A stretch of 64,000 nucleotides of DNA from Pseudomonadota bacterium. GTDB taxonomy: Bacteria > Desulfobacterota > Desulfobacteria > Desulfobacterales > Desulfolunaceae. A program made the position numbers and the translations under genes. Below the pieces are notes generated by a model. The model ran no database searches, was not told the DNA's origin, and worked only from the letters and a program-made list of their open reading frames with translations. Below are positions 26,958 through 34,784 of this stretch, piece after piece (within the stretch, counting starts at the first letter, position 1; the number at the start of each line of letters is the position of its first letter). Where the stretch lies: assembly GCA_018818835.1 (NCBI GenBank), contig JAHIRD010000102.1:1-64000 (forward strand), written 5' to 3'.

Positions 26958-29942
26958 TCAGATTCGGTGAAGGGTCAGTGCGTTTTCGCCAAGCTTTTTG
27001 TTGGCCTCTCCCAGCTTTTCTTCCCCGGAAATAACCGCCACGGACATGGGCGTTGTGCTTTCTATAAAATATTTTTCGCTGATCAGCCCCAGATCTCTTC
27101 GTGTGACAGCCAGAAGATTGGCTTTGTAATCAAGTCTCATTTGGTCTGTCAGGGAAAGAATACTCCGATAAAAGGCTTTCCGTGCTGCCGGGCCGGGTGT
27201 ATCTGGCTTGTCGATGTGGGAACAGACCTGGAGTATGGCCTCGGTGACGTCCTCATCAGAGATCTGATTTGAATTCAAATACTGTCCGGTCTCTTCAAAA
27301 ACCTTGATGGTGTTTACAATGTGGGGATCCCTGTAAGACCCGAGACTGAACAGGCCGTCCTCGGGATTGTAAATGGCAAACCCGCCATATGCGCCACCTT
27401 TTTCCCGTATTTCACGATGCAGGTATTTGGAACGAAGTATTTTACTGATCACGGCAAGGGCCGGTGCGTCCGGGTGACTTAAGGGAACCACTTCCCAGGA
27501 TGCCGCGACAAAAGACACGGCACTGTTGGTGCTCCATCCTTCTCTGATGGCCTGTCTGTGGGGGGCCGGGTCCAGATTGACCTGGTGAATCGTTGAATCG
27601 CCCGGGATTCCCAGTTTGTCAGAAAGAGGCGAAATCCCCTTTTGGGCGGCTCTGATGGCCTCATCTTCACCCACCAGTGCGAATTTGAAATTATCCCTGC
27701 TGAAAAAAAGATCGGCCATCTGTTTGAGGGATCCGGCAAGGGACGTGAGCATATCTTTTTCTTCGGCTGGGTCCTTGAGGTTCAAACACAGGTCTTTGAT
27801 GTGTTTCAACTGACCGATGCCATGCCAGATTTCGTTGATTCTGCAGGTGTCCGAAAAATGTCGTGAGGCAAGGGACATGGCCAGGGCATGTCCGTTCTGG
27901 ACAACGGCGGATTCCAGTCCGGCACGGTATTCAAGAAGCAGGCTTTTCAATCGTTCCAGATCTGAGAAATCATAGTGGAAAAAGCACTCCTGGATGATAT
28001 CAAAAAATGGATCAAGGTTACGATTCAGGCATTTCCCGCTGAATGAGACAAAAGGCAGGCATCCGGCATGCTCTCCGTAACATGTGCGGGCATTGGAGGA
28101 CAGGCCTATTCCCCCGGTTTTCGCCGATATGATTCTGGCAAGGCTTGAATAATCCCGTTTCCGGGTTCCCATCCGTGTCAGGGTGGAACAGAAAAAGGGC
28201 ACAAGGGGCAGCTGATCCGTGCTGAATTTTGAAATCCCGGCAGCTGCAGCCAGATAAAAAATCCCGGAGGTGGGTTGCTTGTAACAGGTGACCGGGATTG
28301 CATCATAGCCCTGGTTGGGTGCCATCACAGCCACATCCTTGGGTATGTCCGTAATTTGGAGTGTGGGCAGGCAAGACAGGTTTTCCTCACTGTCCTGAAG
28401 ACTCTCCAGCTTTTGGTTGTCAGATTTTATTTTGTCGAGTTCGGCAGGGGTCAGGCGGACTTTGATTTCATCCAGTTCTTTTTTGACACGGGAGGTTTCT
28501 TTTTCTTCCAGGGTCTGGTCCGGGGCCAGTGTGAATCGGACACGATGGGTGTTTTCAAGAAGGTTCCGCCGGATCAGGTTCTCGAAAAAAGGACCTTTGT
28601 CCAATTCCTCCCGAAGGGTCGCAAGATCGTTGTCAAGCATCAAGGCGTTGATGGTATCACCGCCATGAAACCAGACGCCGGAAATACCCAGAAGAAGCTT
28701 GATTCCATAGGGATATGGAGTATTTGTCCGTTCTTTCCGTCTGAATTCGATTTGGTGAATGGCTGTATCCACGAGCTCTTTTTCAACGCCGTTTGAGGCC
28801 AGATCGTTCAGTGTTTTGAAAATAATGGCTTCGATCTCTTCAGCATCATTCGGGTCTACGTCTTTCAAACCGCAGGCAAACATGGTGTCGCGGTTGTCCG
28901 AATCAAATCCCGAGGCATCGCAGAGGGCCGATCCAAGCTTGGAATCAATCAGTGCTTTTCGTAAGGGGGATGCGGAATTTCCCATAAGAATGTGACCCAG
29001 AAGGGAGAGGGATAGCACATCAAAAGACCGGTTGATGTCTGCCGTGAGCCAAGCCACACAGATCTGGCTTTTTTTCCCGGTGTTTTCCTGTTTGTCCAGG
29101 GGATAAAAGTAGGTCGTCTGTCTGGGGGTCTCCCATCGTGGTTCATTTAAAACCTCTGTTTTGGGGTCGATCCGTTCAAAGGACCTGAGAATTTTGCTCT
29201 CTATGAACCGGAGGTGTTCCGAAAGGGGAAGGTTGCCGTAGGTGTAAAAATAAGCATTACTCGGGTGATAGTGGCTTTGATGAAACGTTTTGAGCTGGTC
29301 CCAGGTCAGATGGGGAATGATGGCAGGGTCCCCTCCGGAATTCCACCCATAGGTGGTTGTTGGATATAGGGCATTCAACAAGGCCCGTCCCATCACTTGG
29401 CTGGGGGATGACATGGCCCCTTTCATTTCATTGTAAACCACACCTTTATATAAAAGTGATCCGTCCTTTTCAATATCGAGCCTGTGCCCCTCCTGCTTGA
29501 AGCTTAGTTCTCCAATGGCGGGGAAAAATGTTGCATCCAGATACACATCCATCAGATTGTAGTAGTCCTTTTTGTTTTGACTCGAAAAAGGATACATGGT
29601 CCAGTCTGATGAAGTAAACGCATTCATGAATGTATTGAGGCTTCGTTTGATCATGGAAAAAAAGGGGTCCCGCACAGGAAATTTTTTTGATCCGCAAAGA
29701 ACCGTGTGCTCGAGAATATGAGCGACCCCGGTGGAATCCTTGGGCACGGTTTTAAAGGCGACACTGAAGGTGTTTTCAGGATCACTATTGCTGATGTGAA
29801 TATGTCTGCAGCCGGTTTCAATATGCTCCAGTTCGTAAAAGACAGATTCAATTTCCTTGAGGCTTACCTTGCGGCAACATCGATAGCCGGTCACAAGGTT
29901 TCCTTCATCCAGAGTCGGGTTGAACGGGTCATTTATTTTCAT
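26958..29942 (-). CDS. M16C metallopeptidase (presequence protease/falcilysin type)
   Basis: A 994-aa, full-length M16C protein. The inverted zinc motif HILEH is at residues 75-79, within TGVAHILEHTVLCGSKKFPV, and the downstream Glu lies in YNEMKGAMSSP. Two pseudo-symmetrical halves are joined by a charged helical linker (~470-530), as in PreP, which closes around short peptides. It lacks a signal peptide, so a cytoplasmic oligopeptide-degrading role is likely. There is no clear Shine-Dalgarno before the ATG. It is convergent with the DUF2520 gene. Confidence 0.9.
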   Translation of the reverse strand: MKINDPFNPTLDEGNLVTGYRCCRKVSLKEIESVFYELEHIETGCRHIHISNSDPENTFSVAFKTVPKDSTGVAHILEHTVLCGSKKFPVRDPFFSMIKRSLNTFMNAFTSSDWTMYPFSSQNKKDYYNLMDVYLDATFFPAIGELSFKQEGHRLDIEKDGSLLYKGVVYNEMKGAMSSPSQVMGRALLNALYPTTTYGWNSGGDPAIIPHLTWDQLKTFHQSHYHPSNAYFYTYGNLPLSEHLRFIESKILRSFERIDPKTEVLNEPRWETPRQTTYFYPLDKQENTGKKSQICVAWLTADINRSFDVLSLSLLGHILMGNSASPLRKALIDSKLGSALCDASGFDSDNRDTMFACGLKDVDPNDAEEIEAIIFKTLNDLASNGVEKELVDTAIHQIEFRRKERTNTPYPYGIKLLLGISGVWFHGGDTINALMLDNDLATLREELDKGPFFENLIRRNLLENTHRVRFTLAPDQTLEEKETSRVKKELDEIKVRLTPAELDKIKSDNQKLESLQDSEENLSCLPTLQITDIPKDVAVMAPNQGYDAIPVTCYKQPTSGIFYLAAAAGISKFSTDQLPLVPFFCSTLTRMGTRKRDYSSLARIISAKTGGIGLSSNARTCYGEHAGCLPFVSFSGKCLNRNLDPFFDIIQECFFHYDFSDLERLKSLLLEYRAGLESAVVQNGHALAMSLASRHFSDTCRINEIWHGIGQLKHIKDLCLNLKDPAEEKDMLTSLAGSLKQMADLFFSRDNFKFALVGEDEAIRAAQKGISPLSDKLGIPGDSTIHQVNLDPAPHRQAIREGWSTNSAVSFVAASWEVVPLSHPDAPALAVISKILRSKYLHREIREKGGAYGGFAIYNPEDGLFSLGSYRDPHIVNTIKVFEETGQYLNSNQISDEDVTEAILQVCSHIDKPDTPGPAARKAFYRSILSLTDQMRLDYKANLLAVTRRDLGLISEKYFIESTTPMSVAVISGEEKLGEANKKLGENALTLHRI

Positions 29943-30072
29943 GGTGTATTATCTTTACTTTAAAGAAATAGGTCGGAAAAAGTGTCATGTAAAACGATTC
30001 ATTTTGAGAACATAACATATTGAGGGGGGTTCGTAACAGAAAAAAACAAGAAGAACATGTGAATAAAAACAA

Positions 30073-30110
30073 AAAAGCCTTTTGACCCGAACATGAGGCA
30101 AAAGGCTTTT
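30073..30110. terminator. intrinsic terminator, both directions
   Basis: Arms 30073-30083 (AAAAGCCTTTT) and 30100-30110 are complementary, with A/T runs on both sides. It lies 26 bp past the stop of the minus-strand gene at 30137. Confidence 0.85.
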
Positions 30111-30136
30111 AATGTACTATGGACAGGTTATCTTGA

Positions 30137-30517
30137 TCACCCGGTAATCGTGTAAATACCACGCGTTTTTCGTTCAATTTTTCCTATTTTATTTAAACGG
30201 AAAATAATGTTTCGAAGTTTTTTGTCTTCAAAGCCAGTTTTGGATTGAATCCGTGCAAAATCAGCACCTTGCCGTGAATTCCGGATGACTTTGAGAACAG
30301 CGCCCGACGCTGTCAAATCAGACTTGTCCACAATTTCTTTTTCTTTCCCACCCGGTGCTTTGATTGTTTTGCCGGATGTCTGTTTCAAAAGTTTTTCAAG
30401 ACGGTCTATTTTTGCTGATACTTTCTCAACATCCTGCCTTGAAGCAATATCATAGGATTTTATGAATGCTTTAAACATGGAATCTACGTTTACTGATTTT
30501 ACTTTTTTCTTGGCCAT
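30137..30517 (-). CDS. hypothetical protein, coiled coil plus winged-helix-like C-terminus
   Basis: A 126-aa basic protein. Residues ~25-50 form a heptad coiled coil (VEKVSAKIDRLEKLLKQ), and a Gly/Lys linker follows. Residues ~70-126 (SGAVLKVIRNS, GFEDKKLRNIIFRLNKIGKI, RGIYTITG) resemble a small winged-helix DNA-binding unit. GGAGG precedes the ATG. The high Lys content and architecture suggest a nucleoid-associated or regulatory DNA-binding protein; this is inference. It is monocistronic with its own terminator. Confidence 0.65.
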   Translation of the reverse strand: MAKKKVKSVNVDSMFKAFIKSYDIASRQDVEKVSAKIDRLEKLLKQTSGKTIKAPGGKEKEIVDKSDLTASGAVLKVIRNSRQGADFARIQSKTGFEDKKLRNIIFRLNKIGKIERKTRGIYTITG

Positions 30518-30999
30518 ATGTGCCTCCTGGACATGGTGTTAACAACGAATGATTTTTCAAAGTCATTTTTTTTTAAAGAAAATACGTATAACATATAATA
30601 TTAAATTGTTATGGAAATTGAAAACATGACGATATCCATGACTTAACATAAGTATCAAACGGTTGAATATCAACCTATAACGTTGTGTCTTCAAGAATAA
30701 AATGAATTTGAAAAAAACTCTAGACTAAGCCTTTTGTATAAGTAACTCATTTCTATGTAAAAAGTCAAGGGTGTATGCAGATAAAAAATATTTTATTTAC
30801 TCTTTGTTGGAATAAAAGTCAAAGTGTTAGGAAATAAGGGGCTGAGCACGATTCCAACCGTTCTTTTCCTGTGTTCATTTTTATATATTTCAAGTATGAT
30901 TTATGATAATTGACTCCTGAAAAAGCAAGAGGGGGCTATCAGAATATTTATTAATCCCGGCCTGTAGAAGCACCAAAGCCGGGAGGAAAGTTAGGTATT
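30518..30999. other. 482-bp AT-rich divergent gap, nothing recognised
   Basis: The region holds upstream sequences for the minus gene at 30517 and for the DUF2062-rsmA unit. I see no repeat, RNA or coding signal in it. Confidence 0.5.
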
Positions 31000-31038
31000 A
31001 TGGCGGGAAAAGCCATGAATGATAAAATTATTTCATGA
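31000..31038 (+). CDS. possible 12-codon leader ORF coupled to DUF2062 gene
   Basis: GGGAGGAAAG at 30981-30990 stands before an ATG at 31000 that encodes MAGKAMNDKIIS. Its TGA overlaps the ATG of the DUF2062 gene (ATGA at 31035-31038). The DUF2062 start itself has no Shine-Dalgarno, so translation may depend on termination-reinitiation from this leader. Confidence 0.4.
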   Translation: MAGKAMNDKIIS

Positions 31039-31526
31039 ATAAAATATTTCGACATATTAGTACGTTGAATGGAAGTCCACGGTATGTGGCAAGGGGTGTG
31101 GCCGTGGGAGTATTTGTGGGGATTACACCCACTATTCCATTTCATACGGTCCTTGCATTCATATTGGCCTTGTTCTTACGGGGTAGCAAACCGGCTGCAG
31201 TCATCGGCGCTTGGGTTGCCAATCCCTTGACCATTCCTCTGTTTTATGCCGGAAGTTATAAGGCTGGTTCGTTTCTGTTTTTGCGATCAGTTTCAGAAAG
31301 AACCGATGTAAGGTCCATCGTCATTCTTCTTCAACAGCCGTTGCCCTTCCTTGATAAAGTAAGTGGAGTCAATGAATTTTTTTTTAACAATGTGGATGTG
31401 GCATGGAAAATACTTGCAGGGGGAGTTATTCTCGGGATCATTCCCGCTGTCCTGTCCTATGCCATTACCTTGAAATTTTGCAGTACTTATTTACCAACCA
31501 AGGAAAAAAAGGAAATCGATATATGA
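31035..31526 (+). CDS. DUF2062 membrane protein
   Basis: A 163-aa protein with three to four hydrophobic segments and the DUF2062 signature: SPRYVARGVAVGVFVGITPT, then a core ending GAWVANPLTIPLFY. No ribosome binding site precedes the ATG; the overlapping leader ORF at 31000 may supply ribosomes. The 3' end overlaps the rsmA start by 4 bp, so the pair is translationally coupled. The function of DUF2062 is unknown, though it often neighbours glycosyltransferase or lipid genes elsewhere. Confidence 0.82.
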   Translation: MNKIFRHISTLNGSPRYVARGVAVGVFVGITPTIPFHTVLAFILALFLRGSKPAAVIGAWVANPLTIPLFYAGSYKAGSFLFLRSVSERTDVRSIVILLQQPLPFLDKVSGVNEFFFNNVDVAWKILAGGVILGIIPAVLSYAITLKFCSTYLPTKEKKEIDI

Positions 31527-32374
31527 CCTCGCCCCGGACCATTCTGACAGCATGGAATTTGCATGCTAAAAAGCAATTTGGGCAGAATTTTTTATCCGAT
31601 CCTTCCACGCCGGAGATGATCGTGAGGAAATCAGGCTTGGCCCAGGGAGATATTGTTTTTGAGATTGGGGCTGGGCTGGGTGCCTTGACCATTCCATGCG
31701 CCCGTTTGGCAAACAAAGTTTACGCTGTGGAGCGGGACAACCAACTGGTCCCGCTTTTGAAAAATGAAATTCTGGCTGCAGGTCTGATGGATAAGGTGGA
31801 CATCATTCATGATGATATCCTTAAGGTGGACCTTTCTGCCATTGCGGCAAAGCATGGACAGCAATTAAGGGTCATGGGGAACCTACCCTATAATATCAGC
31901 TCACAGATTCTGATATGGCTCGTCAAAGCCAGAAAACATGTGGACAAGGCTGTGTTCATGTTTCAAAAAGAACTGGCTGATCGTATTGCAGCACCTGCTG
32001 GGTCAAAAAATTACGGGCGGCTTTCAGCCGTGGTTCAATATTGTGCCGCCATTTCCAGTGTGGCAAAAATTGATGCATCACAGTTTTTTCCTAAACCCAA
32101 AGTGGATTCGGAAGTGATCGACATTGTTTTTTTTGATAAGCCCGAGTGGCCTGCAAACAATGAGGAGTTCCTATTTGCCGTGATCAAGGCAGCCTTTGGT
32201 CAGCGGCGCAAGAATTTGAAGAATTCGTTGGGAAGCAATCTCGCAGGAATGGATTCCAAATCTATTATGACGGCCCTTGAGCAGGTGGATATTGACCATC
32301 ATCGGCGGGCTGAAACACTGTCTATCCGTGAGTTTGTCATGCTTTCCAATGCTCTTTTAGACTTATCTTCCTGA
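31523..32374 (+). CDS. rsmA: 16S rRNA dimethyladenosine transferase
   Basis: A 283-aa SAM-dependent enzyme that dimethylates two adjacent adenosines near the 3' end of 16S rRNA. The N-terminal KKQFGQNFLSD, motif I EIGAGLGALT (residues 47-56), acidic VYAVERD, and catalytic NLPYNIS (120-126) are all present. The start at 31523 overlaps the DUF2062 stop and has AGGA upstream; an open frame extends 40 codons further upstream but lies inside the DUF2062 gene. Confidence 0.93.
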   Translation: MTSPRTILTAWNLHAKKQFGQNFLSDPSTPEMIVRKSGLAQGDIVFEIGAGLGALTIPCARLANKVYAVERDNQLVPLLKNEILAAGLMDKVDIIHDDILKVDLSAIAAKHGQQLRVMGNLPYNISSQILIWLVKARKHVDKAVFMFQKELADRIAAPAGSKNYGRLSAVVQYCAAISSVAKIDASQFFPKPKVDSEVIDIVFFDKPEWPANNEEFLFAVIKAAFGQRRKNLKNSLGSNLAGMDSKSIMTALEQVDIDHHRRAETLSIREFVMLSNALLDLSS

Positions 32375-32385
32375 AATATTTATCG

Positions 32386-32415
32386 TTGTTTACCCGGATT
32401 CTTCCATGCTATAGT
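32386..32415 (+). promoter_or_regulatory. candidate sigma70-type promoter for the HD-GYP-like gene
   Basis: TTGTTT (32386-32391), an 18-bp spacer and TATAGT (32410-32415), 77 bp before the ATG. Confidence 0.4.
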
Positions 32416-32492
32416 CACTAAAGATGTTATCATGAATCGTGCCTTGGAAATAACGGCCCACCATTAATCAACTCAGCAGGAAAAGATATTTT

Positions 32493-33839
32493 ATGGATAA
32501 TGAAACGATAAGCATTGATCACTTGATTACTGTTGTAAAAAAAGGGGGGCGAGTTAAGACAGGGGTGGATATCTATAATAAGTCGGGTGTTCTGCTTCTT
32601 GAGCAGGACATTATGGTGAGTTCAGCCACTGTGCTTGAGAATATCAAGAAAAACGGGGTGAATACCCTGGCGATTATTCCCGGAAATCAAGGGGGACTCT
32701 GGGATGAGACAGGTAAACCCATTGTCATTGAAACACATCCCAGAGCCCAGGGCACATCTGTTCCGACTCTGGACGCTGGCCCTGAGATAGAAATCAAACT
32801 TAGAGAAATCACCCATCTCCGGAAAGAGGCAACGGCGAATTACCAAAAAGCAAGGGGAAATATTAGTAAGGTCCTCGGCGATATTAAAAAGACCGGGGGG
32901 CAATTTGATTATACCCTGGTTGAGGATACGGTGTCCGATCTTTTGAAGTTCATGACGGAAAATGAAAACGGATTCTCATACCTGACCAAGGAGATATTTT
33001 CCTACGACAATTATCTGCACAACCATTCGGTGAATGTTTGCACCATCGGGACCGCCATCATCAGCCGGTTCAATAAACGCTTCAGCGAGTCGGTGAACGA
33101 GTTCCTGGCCAGTGGCGTGAATGTCGATGCCTCGTTTCGCTATTATCAGCCCGAAGAGCTTGTGGATATATCTGCAGGTTATTTTTTACATGATATCGGC
33201 AAGGTCCTGGTGCCTGACAACATCCTTAATAAAAAAGGACGGCTCACCCAGGATGAATTCGACGTGGTCAGGCGACATTCTTATGAGAAAGGGCTTGAGA
33301 TTCTTGAGAAAAACAAGATAAACAACCGATTTATCCGAAACATTATCATGTATCATCATTCGGTCCTCTACGACAATGAAATGAATTGCTATCCCGATGA
33401 AAAAGCACCCGAAGGTCTGCCCGCCTACGTCAAAGTCTGCAAACTGGCAGATATATATGATGCCATGACATCCAAACGCAGTTACAAAGACGCATTCAAC
33501 CCCATCAACGTGGTCACGGAGATATTCAGGAAATATGCCCGAAAGGATAATCTCCTGCAATTTATTCTTTATTCCTTTGTTAAGAGTATCGGAATTTATC
33601 CCACGGGAAGTGTGGTTATGCTTGAAAATGGCCAATATGCTTATATCCTGGACTCCATAGGGCCCCTGGTCCTGCCTTTTACGGATACGGAGGGGAAAAC
33701 CCTTGATCAACGTCAGGCTGCCTTGGATCTTGGTGGCGAGGGTGCGATCAAAGTGGACAGTGAGAGGTCCCTTTTACACCCCATGGAATCCTTTGAAATT
33801 CTCCCTCCATACCTGAAGGCCCTTTCAATGCCTGCCTGA
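32493..33839 (+). CDS. HD-GYP-type phosphohydrolase with altered motif
   Basis: A 448-aa cytoplasmic protein. The N-terminal ~100 residues match the small domain often preceding HD-GYP (GVDIYNKSGVLLLEQD). The HD core is there: NHSVNV (177-182), FLHDIGKVLVPD (His233-Asp234), and RHSYEKGLEIL. Where HD-GYP enzymes have HHE and GYP, this protein has HHS (288-290) and NCYP (298-301), followed by GLP and DIYDAMTSKRSYK. The metal site is mostly intact, but c-di-GMP hydrolysis should not be assumed. A promoter candidate lies at 32386. No receiver domain is present, so the input signal is unknown. Confidence 0.82.
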   Translation: MDNETISIDHLITVVKKGGRVKTGVDIYNKSGVLLLEQDIMVSSATVLENIKKNGVNTLAIIPGNQGGLWDETGKPIVIETHPRAQGTSVPTLDAGPEIEIKLREITHLRKEATANYQKARGNISKVLGDIKKTGGQFDYTLVEDTVSDLLKFMTENENGFSYLTKEIFSYDNYLHNHSVNVCTIGTAIISRFNKRFSESVNEFLASGVNVDASFRYYQPEELVDISAGYFLHDIGKVLVPDNILNKKGRLTQDEFDVVRRHSYEKGLEILEKNKINNRFIRNIIMYHHSVLYDNEMNCYPDEKAPEGLPAYVKVCKLADIYDAMTSKRSYKDAFNPINVVTEIFRKYARKDNLLQFILYSFVKSIGIYPTGSVVMLENGQYAYILDSIGPLVLPFTDTEGKTLDQRQAALDLGGEGAIKVDSERSLLHPMESFEILPPYLKALSMPA

Positions 33840-33978
33840 TCGGGTTCGGGACATCGTCTCGGTTGGCCATTAAGACCACTCGTAATCATACTCATACTCA
33901 ATCCCCAATGGACGCTACTCCTACGCGTACTTTAATGGGCAAATATGTTTACCCTCCTCAGGTTTTTTTATCTTTTTC

Positions 33979-34007
33979 TTGACAGAGAGTAATGGGCCTA
34001 CTATAGG
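33979..34007 (+). promoter_or_regulatory. promoter of the qrc operon
   Basis: A perfect TTGACA (33979-33984), a 17-bp spacer and TATAGG (34002-34007), 92 bp before qrcA. It is the best sigma70-type match I see in the window. Confidence 0.7.
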
Positions 34008-34099
34008 TTTTCCTTTTGTATGTTGCTATTCCTGAAAAATGAAATAGGTTGCCAATAAAGGCGGCTGACTGTATCAACTTTAAGCATGGTGGAGTTTTC

Positions 34100-34756
34100 A
34101 TGACTACTTCGGACCACAAGGCAAAAGGCGATGCTCCGGACAAAGCCCCCAAAGGGCGGGAAGGATCTTCCTTCGGCATCATTGTGTCGTTTTTTCTCAT
34201 CGGCTTTGGATTGAGCATGGCCGTCGGCTGGATTGCTTTTCCAAAGCTCCTTTATTCGGAAAAACAACAGCCCTTTGATTTCAATCATGCCATCCATATG
34301 GATCTGGTGGATGAGGGGTGTGAAAGCTGTCATCTTTTCCGTGAAGACGGGACCTATGCAGGCGTTCCTACCCTTGACCAGTGCTCAGGCTGCCACGAGG
34401 ATGCTCAGAGCGACAGCCCTGATGAAGAAATCTTTGTAAATGAATACGTGGCCAATCAGCAGGAAGTGCCTTGGCTGATTTATTCAAAACAGCCCGATTG
34501 TGTGTTTTTTTCCCATGCCGTCCATGTGAAGACAGCGGAAATGGAGTGCGCCGAATGTCATGGGGATATCGGAACGTCCGAAAGTCTTAAAGTTTACAGG
34601 GAGAACCGGATAACCGGTTACAGCCAGGATATATGGGGCGCAAACATTGCCGGGCTCAAAAAAAATACCTGGGACCGTATGAAAATGGATGATTGTGGCA
34701 GCTGCCATCTTGAACGCATGGGAAGCAAGGGCCCTTGCTTTCAATGCCACAAATAA
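34100..34756 (+). CDS. qrcA: menaquinone reductase, multiheme cytochrome c subunit QrcA
   Basis: I start at the ATG at 34100, behind GGTGGAG, giving 218 aa. A single N-terminal membrane anchor (~27-47, IIVSFFLIGFGLSM region) is followed by a periplasmic domain with five CxxCH haem motifs: CESCH, CSGCH, CAECH, CGSCH and CFQCH. His pairs before two of them (FNHAIH, FSHAVH) are likely axial ligands. QrcA takes electrons from periplasmic type I cytochrome c3 and passes them into the Qrc complex. The Desulfovibrio protein is described as hexahaem; only five canonical motifs are visible here. Confidence 0.88.
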   Translation: MTTSDHKAKGDAPDKAPKGREGSSFGIIVSFFLIGFGLSMAVGWIAFPKLLYSEKQQPFDFNHAIHMDLVDEGCESCHLFREDGTYAGVPTLDQCSGCHEDAQSDSPDEEIFVNEYVANQQEVPWLIYSKQPDCVFFSHAVHVKTAEMECAECHGDIGTSESLKVYRENRITGYSQDIWGANIAGLKKNTWDRMKMDDCGSCHLERMGSKGPCFQCHK

Positions 34757-34784
34757 CGACGATTCAATGGTTTAAGGAAAAGCG

